NCBI GenBank assembly: GCA_903919455.1
Contig: CAIXIJ010000149.1
Location: 1 to 36,573, forward strand
Direction: 5' to 3'
Length of the DNA stretch: 36,573 nt
From: an uncultured Acidimicrobiaceae bacterium
Lineage (GTDB): Bacteria; Actinomycetota; Acidimicrobiia; Acidimicrobiales; Ilumatobacteraceae
Position 1 is the first letter of the stretch, and every line of letters starts with the position of its first letter. Both the position numbers and the translations under genes were made by a program. Below are positions 8,087 through 15,365 of the stretch, one piece after another. The notes under the pieces are model-generated. The model did not search any database. It was not told where the DNA came from and worked only from the letters and a program-made list of their open reading frames with translations.

Positions 8087-8770
8087 TCAGGGTTCGAGGA
8101 TGGCGGGGTCGCCCACGCGGATCTCGCCGGGCTCCAGCACCGTTGCGTACACCCTGCTCACCGGCCCGCGTTCGTGGTGCATTGCGTTGAAGTCGCCGTC
8201 CTCGAACCAGGCCGTGTTCTGGAAGCACGGCAGCGCGTAGGCGCGGACTTCGCACAACACGTCGCCGATGCGCAGCCGCACACCGGGGCGCACATCGGGC
8301 CAGTGCAGCCCGCTGAGGGTGATGTTCTCGCCGGCGAGGCCCGGAGCGATGGGGTGACCCTGACGACGCAGAGCATCGATCACTTCGGTGCTCCACAAGC
8401 ACAACGCCTGCCACGGTCGTCCGTGGTGCACCCGCGTCTTCTGAGCGTCGCCCTCCGCGCCACGCCAACCCACACGCACCGTGGGTGCGGGCAGCTTCGG
8501 TAGCCCGCCCTTGCTGGTGCTCAACTGCGCCACGGTGCCGTATGCGGTGTCGGGCAGTTCGCCGGCCGATCGCAAGGCGTCGGAGGCTGCCATCCATGCT
8601 GCCCACGTGCGCTCGAGGTCGGTGGCCAGATCGCCCGTGAACTGCGGACGAAGGTGTTCCATCACCGTGGCGTCGCGGCCTTCGGCCATGAGGTCCCACA
8701 CCACGAAGGCATTGTCGACGGTCTTCTTCGCGTCGTGATCACTGAAGGTGTAGGGGCCAACCGCGTGCAT
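8087..8770 (-). CDS. MOSC-domain protein (molybdenum-cofactor-related)
   Basis: A 227-residue protein. Residues 1-75 are a helical, uncharacterised N-terminus; residues ~77-227 match the MOSC fold (molybdenum cofactor sulfurase C-terminal domain, YiiM-like). Visible features are GAEGDAQKTRVHHG, GLAGENITLSGLHWPDV and the late Cys motif RAYALPCFQNTAWF. MOSC proteins bind molybdenum cofactor or pass sulfur from persulfide donors, and some are N-hydroxylated-substrate reductases. ATG 8770 is preceded by TACGGT 6 nt upstream. The frame extends further upstream only as an antisense shadow of selD. It shares a 22-bp divergent promoter with selD, which suggests a link between selenium and the molybdenum site. 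Confidence 0.82.
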   Translation of the reverse strand: MHAVGPYTFSDHDAKKTVDNAFVVWDLMAEGRDATVMEHLRPQFTGDLATDLERTWAAWMAASDALRSAGELPDTAYGTVAQLSTSKGGLPKLPAPTVRVGWRGAEGDAQKTRVHHGRPWQALCLWSTEVIDALRRQGHPIAPGLAGENITLSGLHWPDVRPGVRLRIGDVLCEVRAYALPCFQNTAWFEDGDFNAMHHERGPVSRVYATVLEPGEIRVGDPAILEP

Positions 8771-8792
8771 GGGCACACCGTAGGCTGTGCCC
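8771..8792. promoter_or_regulatory. Symmetric bidirectional leaderless promoter of selD and the MOSC gene
   Basis: The whole region between the two start codons is 22 bp. It begins GGGCAC (8771-8776) and ends GTGCCC (8787-8792), a perfect inverted repeat. Between them, rightward TAGGCT (8781-8786) and leftward TACGGT (8782-8777) share the TA step at 8781-8782. Each hexamer is 6 nt from its start codon (GTG 8793 rightward, ATG 8770 leftward). Two overlapping -10 elements of opposite polarity are the published arrangement of bidirectional bacterial promoters. Confidence 0.7.
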
Positions 8793-9809
8793 GTGACGAC
8801 GTACGAGCAGGATTTCGCCGACCTCAAGCTCACCGAGTGGACCTCCTGTGGGGGATGCGCCGCAAAGTGGGGTGCATCGCTGCTCACGGGCTTGGTGCGT
8901 GAGATGCCGGCGGGCATGGACCCGTCATTGCTCGTGGGGCTTGCCCCGTTCGACGACGCCGCCATCTATCAGGTGGCCCCCGATGTGGCCCTCGTGAGCA
9001 CCACCGACTTCTTTCCCCCGCTGGTCGACCATCCATCCGACTTCGGAGCCATCGCCGCTGCCAACGCGTGCAGCGATGTGTTCGCGATGGGCGGTCGGGT
9101 GGTGATCGCCGTCAACGTGGCGGCCTTCCCCGAGCACTTCCCGCGTGAGGCCATCATGGCAATCTTCGATGCGGCCGCTGCCGTGGTAGCCGAGGCCGGT
9201 GGCACCATCGCCGGCGGGCACACCATCCGCAACCCCGAGCCCATTTTCGGGCTGGCAGTGCAGGGCGTGGTGCATCCAGATCGTGTGTTCCGCAAGGGCG
9301 GCGCCCGACCCGGTGACGTGCTGGTGCTCAGCAAGCCGATCGGTACCGCACTGGCGTTGGCCGGTGGTTCGCCCGCCGACAAGGCGGCGGCCATCGCCGG
9401 CATGCGCATGGTGAACCGTGCGGCGTCGGAAGAGTTGCAGGCCCTTGGCACCTCGGTGCACGCCGTCACCGATGTGACGGGCTACGGACTCGCTGGCCAC
9501 GGCTGGGAGATGGCCGAGCGTGGCGACGTGCAGGTGGTGGTGCACACCGATGGCATCGTGGCGTATCCAGGTGCGCGTGAGGCGGCCGAACGTGGTGTTC
9601 GCACCGGTGGCGACCCGCGCAACCGCGAGTACGTGGAAGCCCACGTCATCAGCTCGGCCTCGGCGGCGGGTGAGGCGCTGTGTATGGATCCGCAGACCTC
9701 CGGTGGTCTGCTGGCCGCGGTGGACCCTGCTGTGGTGAGCGATCTCTCGCCGATGTGGTGGACCGTGGGCGAGGTGGCTGCCGGCCCGGCATCCATCGTG
9801 CTGCGCTGA
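8793..9809 (+). CDS. selD: Selenide, water dikinase (selenophosphate synthetase)
   Basis: A 338-residue enzyme that makes selenophosphate from selenide and ATP, the selenium donor for selenocysteine, selenouridine and, in some bacteria, molybdenum hydroxylases. The N-terminal motif SCGGCAAK puts C22 and K25 three residues apart, like Cys17 and Lys20 of E. coli SelD; C19 gives an extra CxxC. The AIRS-type core is complete: STTDFFPPLVD, CSDVFAMGG, GGHTIRNPEPIFGLAVQG, DVTGYGLAGHGWEMA and MDPQTSGGLL. The catalytic residue is Cys, not selenocysteine. GTG 8793 is chosen over GTG 8787 because 8787 lies inside the promoter spacer. No selA or selB is in the window. rnhB follows 1 nt after the stop. 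Confidence 0.95.
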   Translation: MTTYEQDFADLKLTEWTSCGGCAAKWGASLLTGLVREMPAGMDPSLLVGLAPFDDAAIYQVAPDVALVSTTDFFPPLVDHPSDFGAIAAANACSDVFAMGGRVVIAVNVAAFPEHFPREAIMAIFDAAAAVVAEAGGTIAGGHTIRNPEPIFGLAVQGVVHPDRVFRKGGARPGDVLVLSKPIGTALALAGGSPADKAAAIAGMRMVNRAASEELQALGTSVHAVTDVTGYGLAGHGWEMAERGDVQVVVHTDGIVAYPGAREAAERGVRTGGDPRNREYVEAHVISSASAAGEALCMDPQTSGGLLAAVDPAVVSDLSPMWWTVGEVAAGPASIVLR

Positions 9810-9810
9810 C

Positions 9811-10482
9811 ATGGCCGGCCGCGCCCCGACCCGCACGATCGAGAAGGAACTCTGGGCCGATGGTCACGAGGTGATCGTGGGCATCGACGAAGTGGGCCGC
9901 GGCGCGTGGGCGGGGCCATTGATGGTGGGCGCTGCCATCCTGCCCAAGGACAAGCGTGTGAATGGGGTGCGCGACTCGAAGATGCTCAGCGAGGCGAACC
10001 GCGAGCGCATCTTCGACCGCGTGGCCGGCTGGTGCGACACGTGGGCCATCGGCGCCGCAAGCCAGGAGGAGTGCGACGAACTCGGCATGGCGGATGCGCA
10101 ACGACTGGCAGCGCGGCGTGCGCTCGCTGGTCTGGCGGTTCGCCCGGATGCGGCGGTGGTGGACGGCAAGTGGAACTTCTTGGCCGGGCAGGTGCCGCAC
10201 GTGGAGATGCGAGTGAAAGCCGACATGCACTGTCTTTCCGTAGCTGCTGCCAGCATCCTGGCGAAGGTGACGCGCGATCGCATCATGCGCGACCTTGCAG
10301 CCAGTTACCCGCACTGGAGTTTCGACACCAACAAGGGCTACCCGTGTCCGCTGCACAAGACGGCGCTGCAGGGCTACGGCCCTTCGGCCATCCACCGGCG
10401 GACGTGGGTGTTCATGGATCATTTCGTACCCTGGCCGGGCGTGCCGCGTGTGGTGCGACCCGAGCAACCAACCCTCTTCTGA
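9811..10482 (+). CDS. rnhB: Ribonuclease HII
   Basis: A 223-residue nuclease that cuts RNA-DNA hybrids and single ribonucleotides in DNA. GIDEVGRGAWAGP carries the catalytic D26-E27, VVDGK gives D118 and KADMHCLSVAAASILAKV gives D138, completing the DEDD site. NKGYPCPLHKTALQGYGPSAIHRRTW is the usual C-terminal signature. Start ATG 9811 is one base after the selD stop, so the two are probably co-transcribed. Confidence 0.96.
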   Translation: MAGRAPTRTIEKELWADGHEVIVGIDEVGRGAWAGPLMVGAAILPKDKRVNGVRDSKMLSEANRERIFDRVAGWCDTWAIGAASQEECDELGMADAQRLAARRALAGLAVRPDAAVVDGKWNFLAGQVPHVEMRVKADMHCLSVAAASILAKVTRDRIMRDLAASYPHWSFDTNKGYPCPLHKTALQGYGPSAIHRRTWVFMDHFVPWPGVPRVVRPEQPTLF

Positions 10483-10492
10483 AGGATTTGAG

Positions 10493-11731
10493 ATGCAGCA
10501 CGACGTGATCGTCATCGGCGCGGGCCTGGCAGGCCTGCGCTGCGCCACCGACCTCGCCGCGGCCGGGCTGGATGTGGTGGTGCTGGAGGCACGCGATCGC
10601 GTCGGCGGCAGAGTCTTCAGCCACACCTTTGCCGATGGCCAGGTGTGTGAGCGCGGTGCCGAGTTCATCGACGGCAATCACTCCGAGGTGTTGTCGTTGG
10701 TGGCCGACCTCGGTCTGCCGCTGGCGGAACGCGATCGCACGCTCGATCCCGGGGTCACGATGGTGGATGCGGGAGGTAGGGCCGTGCCGATGCACCTGCA
10801 TGCCAACCTTGTCCCCGATTGGGAGCGGTGGGAGCATGCGCTGGAGCAGTTGGCGCCGACCGACGAATTCGAGCAGGCAACCCTCGGCGACTTGCTGAGA
10901 GAACTCGGTCTGTCGGTGATGGCCCGGGTGATGATCGGTCGCGACATCCGAACCGAGTTCATGTTGCCGCCCGAAGAGGTGAGCCAGCGCTACGCGGCAC
11001 AGGTGGTGTCGAATCAACTGAGCGGTCAGCGCGAGCGGTTTCGTGTCGTGGGTGGCCTCGACCGTCTCGCGAGTGGTTTGGCAGAACGATTGGCCCACCG
11101 CGTTCGCCTCGGCACTCCGGTAGCGGAGGTGACGCCAGCCACGGGCTCCGTGCGGTTGGCGGATGGAGAGGTGCTGGTGGCGGGCACGATGGTCGCAGCG
11201 GTGCCGCTCCCGGTGCTGTCTCGGCTGTGGCCGGAAATGCCGCTCGAGTTGGGGGCCGTCGGCTATGGCATCGGCGGCAAGATCAGCGTGCAGTACGCGC
11301 GGCGTGTCTGGCGCGACTACGGCAGCGATGGTTCGGTGCTCTCCGACCGCTCGTGGGGGCATCTGTGGGAAACCACCGACGACCAGTCTGGCGATGCGGG
11401 AGTGCTCACGTGCCTCATGGCGTCGCACGACGGAGCCGCGTTCTGTGCGCTTCCCGAGAGTCAGGATCGCGTCGTGAACGAGACCGAGCGACTGTTCCCC
11501 GGTGCACGTGGGTTGGCAGGTGCGCGGGTGCACACGGACTGGACGAACGACCCCTGGAGCCTCGGTGCCTACTCGTGCTTCGGGCCGGGCCAGTGGGCGG
11601 CATCACAGGCTGCGCTCCACACGCAGCATGGCCGCATGTGGTTGGCGGGCGAACACACCGATGGTTTCGCCGGGTTCATGGAGGGCGCGCTGCGGAGTGG
11701 CCGCCGCATCGCTGCCGCCATCACTGCCTGA
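10493..11731 (+). CDS. FAD-dependent flavin monoamine oxidase family protein
   Basis: A 412-residue flavoenzyme of the amine oxidase/phytoene desaturase superfamily. The N-terminal dinucleotide-binding motif GAGLAGL is at 9-15, with the ribose-binding acidic residue in VVVLEARDRVGGR. The C-terminal FAD motif reads MWLAGEHTDGFAGFMEGALRSG, the usual amine-oxidase end. Oxidation of an amine to imine/aldehyde is the typical family reaction; the substrate is not predictable. GAAGGA at 10481-10486 is a good Shine-Dalgarno site 6 nt before ATG 10493 and fixes the start, although the frame is open from 10295. It follows rnhB by 10 nt and converges on the copper operon, with 6 bp between the stop codons. 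Confidence 0.88.
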   Translation: MQHDVIVIGAGLAGLRCATDLAAAGLDVVVLEARDRVGGRVFSHTFADGQVCERGAEFIDGNHSEVLSLVADLGLPLAERDRTLDPGVTMVDAGGRAVPMHLHANLVPDWERWEHALEQLAPTDEFEQATLGDLLRELGLSVMARVMIGRDIRTEFMLPPEEVSQRYAAQVVSNQLSGQRERFRVVGGLDRLASGLAERLAHRVRLGTPVAEVTPATGSVRLADGEVLVAGTMVAAVPLPVLSRLWPEMPLELGAVGYGIGGKISVQYARRVWRDYGSDGSVLSDRSWGHLWETTDDQSGDAGVLTCLMASHDGAAFCALPESQDRVVNETERLFPGARGLAGARVHTDWTNDPWSLGAYSCFGPGQWAASQAALHTQHGRMWLAGEHTDGFAGFMEGALRSGRRIAAAITA

Positions 11732-11737
11732 GCGATC

Positions 11738-12145
11738 TCAGACGGCCGACACCTTGATGACGAACTGGCCCTCGGGGTTCATGCTGCACACTCCAGAGAG
11801 TTCCCCCGGCTGGGTGAAGCGCATCGCCAACTGCTGACCTGCCGTGACGAAGAATGGGCCGATCATGTAATCGCGGCCGTCCTGATTCTTGATGCGGATG
11901 GACTCGCCCACCTTCACATCGAGATGCTGCGGCATGAGGTCGATCTCCTGGCCTTGGTCGATCTTCACGCCGGTGCCGTAGGGCACCACGAACTCATAGG
12001 TGGCCTTCTGGTCCTTGGCAAGCGCGCCCCACTGCGCAGGGCCTGCAGCGCCGCCTCCATCGCCTCCGCACGCCGCGAGGCCGAGCGTGGCAAAGGGCAG
12101 CAGGAGTGCCGCGACTGCGGTGGAGAACATGCGTCGCATCGACAT
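11738..12145 (-). CDS. Cupredoxin-like lipoprotein with a reduced copper site
   Basis: A 135-residue lipoprotein. The signal peptide ends in LAAC (C26), followed by a Gly-rich stretch and a C-terminal cupredoxin-like domain (about 60-135; MPQHLDVKVGESIRIKNQD, GPFFVTAGQQLAMRF, GVCSMNPEGQFVIKV). In relatives a His usually precedes M-x-GP and another follows the Cys; here these positions read DYM and CSMN, so C120, a nearby Met and H74 are the only obvious ligands. It is the last gene of the copper-delivery operon, 3 nt after the Sco gene. GGAAGG about 9 nt before ATG 12145 supports this start. The product is probably on the outer face of the membrane and may take part in copper handling for cytochrome oxidase. 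Confidence 0.72.
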   Translation of the reverse strand: MSMRRMFSTAVAALLLPFATLGLAACGGDGGGAAGPAQWGALAKDQKATYEFVVPYGTGVKIDQGQEIDLMPQHLDVKVGESIRIKNQDGRDYMIGPFFVTAGQQLAMRFTQPGELSGVCSMNPEGQFVIKVSAV

Positions 12146-12148
12146 GGA

Positions 12149-12751
12149 TCAGGCCTTCCCGAAGAGGGTGACGAGGTCGTCGGCGATGGCCTTGGCCTTC
12201 AGGCCGAACGGCCATTCCAGTATCAAGGTACCTGCCGGATCGACGAGGTAGAGGGTGCCGCTGTGGGTGACTTCCACCTCGCCTTTGGCGTTGGTGGTGA
12301 CCGAGTAGCCGGAACCGAAGCCCTTCGCCACCTTCTGCAGCGTGGTGTCGTCGTCGGTGCGCAGAGCATGGCCACCCTTGACGAACGTCTGCACGTACTT
12401 GGTGAGCAGTTCGTCGGAGTCGCGGTTGGGGTCGACGGTGATCATGGCCACTTCGATGTTCTTCGCCTGCTCGCCGACCCGCGCCAGTGCCTTCTTCACC
12501 TCGGAAAGCGTGGTGGGGCAGACATCCGGGCACGAGGTGTAGCCGAAGTACACGATGAGGTACTTGCCCTCGCCGGGAGTGAACGTGAAGTCGGCTCCGC
12601 CGGCGCTGGCATCGGGCAGCGAGAGGCTTCCCACCTCTGGGGCCGGGTCGCGCTGCAGGCCGGCGATCGGATTCGTGGCGGTGCCGGAGCCACAGGCGGC
12701 GAGAGGGAGTGCCATCGTCAGCAGGGCGAGAACGGCAGTACGAAGCTTCAC
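12149..12751 (-). CDS. SCO1/SenC family copper chaperone lipoprotein
   Basis: A 200-residue lipoprotein (lipobox LAAC, C20) with a thioredoxin-fold Sco domain. The copper-binding Cys pair is in TSCPDVCPTT (C74, C78) and the third ligand, His, in VTHSGTLYLVDPAG (H163). Sco proteins deliver copper to, or reduce, the CuA site of cytochrome c oxidase. GTG 12751 overlaps the TlpA-like stop by 4 nt (GTGA), indicating translational coupling. PCuAC and a thioredoxin-like reductase upstream complete a typical CuA assembly set, although no oxidase subunit gene is in the window. Confidence 0.93.
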   Translation of the reverse strand: MKLRTAVLALLTMALPLAACGSGTATNPIAGLQRDPAPEVGSLSLPDASAGGADFTFTPGEGKYLIVYFGYTSCPDVCPTTLSEVKKALARVGEQAKNIEVAMITVDPNRDSDELLTKYVQTFVKGGHALRTDDDTTLQKVAKGFGSGYSVTTNAKGEVEVTHSGTLYLVDPAGTLILEWPFGLKAKAIADDLVTLFGKA

Positions 12752-13275
12752 GGTGCGGTGCCTTCTTGGGGGAAGTTCTTCGAGATCAGGCCGCGGAGTT
12801 CATCTGCGGTGAGGGCGCCTGAATGGACCTCCACCACCTTGCCAGACGCATCGATGAATGCGGTGGCAGGTAGCCCGCTCACACCGAATGCATCGGAGAG
12901 GCCGCCCGTGGGGTCGGTGAACTGCTCGTAGTGCACGCCAAGGTCGGCAGCAAACTTGGCGGCGTCGGCGGCGGAGTCGGCCACGTTCACGCCCATGATG
13001 CGAACCCCGCTGGAGCCGTCGGCGACCTCGTCGAATGCCGGCATCTCCTTCACACAGGGCTTGCACCAGGTGGCCCACATGTTCACCACGAGCGGTGTGC
13101 CCTTCAGTTGCTCGAGCGAGGTGCCGCTGCCGTCGGCCGCGGTGAAGCGCACCGCCGCAGCCGCAGCCGCATCTGCACCAGCACCAGAGGGTGCGCTGGA
13201 ACCACCGCATGCCCCCGCGAACAGACCGAGCATGCCGATCAGCACGAGGGGGATGGCGCGGCGGCGTACGGTCAC
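12748..13275 (-). CDS. TlpA/ResA-like thioredoxin-fold lipoprotein
   Basis: A 175-residue exported thioredoxin-like protein with a hydrophobic N-terminus ending at a plausible lipidated Cys (GLFAGAC, C23) and an Ala-rich linker. The active site WATWCKPC (C71, C74) sits in the usual LVVNMWATW context, with a cis-Pro region at GLPATAFIDASGKVV. TlpA proteins reduce Cys pairs in Sco and CuA outside the membrane, which fits its place between PCuAC and Sco. GTG 13275 overlaps the PCuAC stop by 4 nt. The open frame upstream of this GTG is the antiparallel shadow of PCuAC. Confidence 0.9.
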   Translation of the reverse strand: MTVRRRAIPLVLIGMLGLFAGACGGSSAPSGAGADAAAAAAVRFTAADGSGTSLEQLKGTPLVVNMWATWCKPCVKEMPAFDEVADGSSGVRIMGVNVADSAADAAKFAADLGVHYEQFTDPTGGLSDAFGVSGLPATAFIDASGKVVEVHSGALTADELRGLISKNFPQEGTAP

Positions 13276-13823
13276 GGTGCCTCGGATAGCACAGGAACGT
13301 CGAGCGTCATCGTGCCGTGCACCTTGAAGCTGAGCGTCACAGTGATCGTGTCGCCCTCGACGAGCGGCTTGGCCACGTCGAACAGCATCACGTGGTAGCC
13401 GCCCGGCTCGAACACGAAGGGAGTGTTGGCCTCGATGTCGATGCCATCGACCGGGCCCATCTGCATCTCGCCGCCGGCCGCGCCGCTGTCGGAGGTCATC
13501 GTCATGGTCTGGTGCATCTCGGCCCGGGCCGCCACCGAGGCATCGACCGACACGCCGGTGAGGCGATCGTTTGCGGCGCTGACCACGGTGAAGTACAGCG
13601 CAGTGTTCTTCGCGTCGGCGATGGTGGCGCGGGCCCACTGGCCGGTGACGCCGAGTTGGCCGATGGTGCTCTCGGGCGGGGTCTTGACGCCCTGCGACTC
13701 ACCGTCGCTGCCGCACGCCGCGACACCGATGGAGAGAAAGCTGACGGCGAGCGTGCAGCCGACCATGCGCCGAACGCGGCGGGTACGAGCGGGGGAAGTG
13801 AGGTTCATGCGCATACCGTTCAT
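13272..13823 (-). CDS. PCuAC-type copper chaperone lipoprotein (DUF461)
   Basis: A 183-residue lipoprotein (VAAC, C37) of the PCuA(C) family, periplasmic or surface Cu(I) carriers for cytochrome oxidase. The copper motif is visible: EMHQTM (H104), M122, then exactly 21 residues to H144-x-M146 (YHVM). The first spacing (H104 to M122) is longer than the canonical ten residues because of a Ser/Gly/Ala insertion. It heads a leftward operon with TlpA-like, Sco and cupredoxin-like genes. ATG 13823 or 13814 could serve; a CACACT hexamer 7 nt before 13823 favours the longer form. Confidence 0.9.
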   Translation of the reverse strand: MNGMRMNLTSPARTRRVRRMVGCTLAVSFLSIGVAACGSDGESQGVKTPPESTIGQLGVTGQWARATIADAKNTALYFTVVSAANDRLTGVSVDASVAARAEMHQTMTMTSDSGAAGGEMQMGPVDGIDIEANTPFVFEPGGYHVMLFDVAKPLVEGDTITVTLSFKVHGTMTLDVPVLSEAP

Positions 13824-13836
13824 GTCGTCCAGTGTG
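13824..13836 (-). promoter_or_regulatory. Possible promoter of the copper-delivery operon
   Basis: On the minus strand CACACT (13836-13831) is 7 nt before ATG 13823. The hexamer differs from TANNNT at its first base but matches the hexamer upstream of the multi-cupredoxin gene. Confidence 0.35.
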
Positions 13837-13929
13837 GTCGATGAGTTCCCAGTTGCTTCGGGACTTAGGCAACGGTCTATCTGGGTCGATGGTCCTTCGC
13901 TCGTCGGTTCCCGCCATCGGAGGACGAAT

Positions 13930-13943
13930 GGGTCGATCGACCC
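13930..13943. promoter_or_regulatory. 14-bp perfect palindrome between the copper operon and the SWIM operon
   Basis: GGGTCGATCGACCC is a perfect palindrome in the 165-bp divergent region. A partial copy (GGGTCGATGGTCC, 13883-13895) lies 34 bp to the left. Two related dyads between divergent operons suggest an operator, but no known regulator motif is matched. Confidence 0.35.
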
Positions 13944-13975
13944 GGGTACTTGCTGACGCTGTCACACCCCCTGAG

Positions 13976-13988
13976 TACGGTGGCGCCC
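13976..13988 (+). promoter_or_regulatory. Leaderless promoter of the SWIM-MoxR-VWA operon
   Basis: TACGGT (13976-13981) is 7 nt before ATG 13989. CTGACG at 13953-13958 is a possible -35 element at 17-bp spacing. No ribosome binding site is present. Confidence 0.6.
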
Positions 13989-15365
13989 ATGGACGCGATC
14001 GAGGGGCGGTGGCAGGTGGAGCAGGTATTCGCCATCGCGCCACGCCCCCATGCGCTGGTGGCGGCAGAGTCGATGGCGGTGCCCGATCGTTGGTCGGGCA
14101 CGGGTTGCGACGACCAGCGGGTGTGGGGGCGCTGTATCGGCACCGGCTCCGAGCCCTACGAATGTGTGGTGCACCACGCTGCGGTCGCCACCTGGTGTGC
14201 CTGCCCCAGCCGGGTTCGGCCGTGCAAGCACGCGCTGGGCTTGCTGTTGATGTGGGCGCGCGGCCAGGTGGCAGAGGGCGAACTCCCTCGGTTCGCCGAG
14301 GGCCGCGTGGCCGACCCGGTGCCGGTGGCCAATCCAACGCCTGCGCCCGTCGCCTCCCAGCCCTCGTCGGCTGCACCGCCGCCACCGGCCCCGCCCGAGC
14401 GCGATCTCACGGGGTCGCGCGACGAACGCATCGCCCGTATGGCCGCAGGCCTCACCGAACTCGACCGCTGGCTCGACGACCGGGTGCGTACCGGGCTGGC
14501 CGACCCGGCCCTCGGTCAGTACCGCACGTGGGACCAGCTGGCCGCGCGCCTGGTTGATGCACAGGTGGGGGCACTTGCCAATCGGGTGCGCCGACTTGCC
14601 GGTGTGGTGGGCTCGGGGCCCGACTGGCATCAGCAGGTGCTGGCCGAGATGGGGCTGCTGCATCTGCTTGCGCAGGGCGGTCGGCGGTTGCCCGAACTGG
14701 CGCCGGGGCTGGCCGACTCGGTGGCTGCGGCCATCGGTTGGCAATTGCGTCAGGCCGAGGTGCTGCAAGGGGTGCCGCATACCGATCACTGGATGGTCAT
14801 GGGCCGCAGCGATGTGCGTGAAGACCGCATCGAGGTGCGTCGCGTGTGGCTTCGTGGGCGGGAGTCGAAGCGCTGGGCCATGGTGTTGTCGTTCGCTGCG
14901 TACCAGCAGAGCCTCGACACCTCGCTGGAGGTGGGCACCGAGGTGCACGCCGACCTGTTTCGTTACCCCGGTGCCGTGGGGTTGCGTTCCATCATCGGTC
15001 GCCCACACGAGGAACCCGTCGCAGCGCCCGAGGTGGAGGCGCTCAGCGTCACCGAGGCCTGTGCCCAGATTGGCAACCTGCTGTGCCTCGAACCGTGGCT
15101 CGAGCGGGTACCGGCGTGCCTTCTCGCAGCCCCTGCGCGTCACGAGGGTCGCTGGGTGCTCACCGATGCGGAGGGTTCGTTGCCGGTGGCCGCTGATGCA
15201 TCCGGCATTGGCCAGTTGCTGGCATGCAGCGGCGGGGGCATCGTACCCATCACGGCTGAATGGACCCCGTCCGGCCTAGTGCCGCTCACGGTGCACCTTC
15301 CCGACCGCGCTGTCGACATCGGCCCGGTCGCCGATTCCTCCTTTGTGAAGAGGGAGGCGTCGTGA
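13989..15365 (+). CDS. SWIM zinc-finger protein, first gene of MoxR-VWA operon
   Basis: A 458-residue protein with an N-terminal SWIM zinc finger: C70-x-C72-x6-C79-x-H81 (CACPSRVRPCKH), a domain that binds nucleic acid or protein. A Pro/Ala-rich linker (about 110-140) leads to a large helical C-terminal region with no recognisable catalytic motif. SWIM proteins of this size next to MoxR ATPase and VWA genes include E. coli YehQ. ATG 13989 follows a leaderless promoter; the ORF extends 39 nt further but would cover the promoter. Its stop overlaps the next start by 4 nt. Confidence 0.85.
   Translation: MDAIEGRWQVEQVFAIAPRPHALVAAESMAVPDRWSGTGCDDQRVWGRCIGTGSEPYECVVHHAAVATWCACPSRVRPCKHALGLLLMWARGQVAEGELPRFAEGRVADPVPVANPTPAPVASQPSSAAPPPPAPPERDLTGSRDERIARMAAGLTELDRWLDDRVRTGLADPALGQYRTWDQLAARLVDAQVGALANRVRRLAGVVGSGPDWHQQVLAEMGLLHLLAQGGRRLPELAPGLADSVAAAIGWQLRQAEVLQGVPHTDHWMVMGRSDVREDRIEVRRVWLRGRESKRWAMVLSFAAYQQSLDTSLEVGTEVHADLFRYPGAVGLRSIIGRPHEEPVAAPEVEALSVTEACAQIGNLLCLEPWLERVPACLLAAPARHEGRWVLTDAEGSLPVAADASGIGQLLACSGGGIVPITAEWTPSGLVPLTVHLPDRAVDIGPVADSSFVKREAS

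Noticed and set aside
8781-8784. TAGG as a Shine-Dalgarno site for selD
   Set aside because: The same bases form the TAGGCT hexamer at the exact leaderless spacing seen at fifteen other starts, and the mirrored hexamer serves the MOSC gene.
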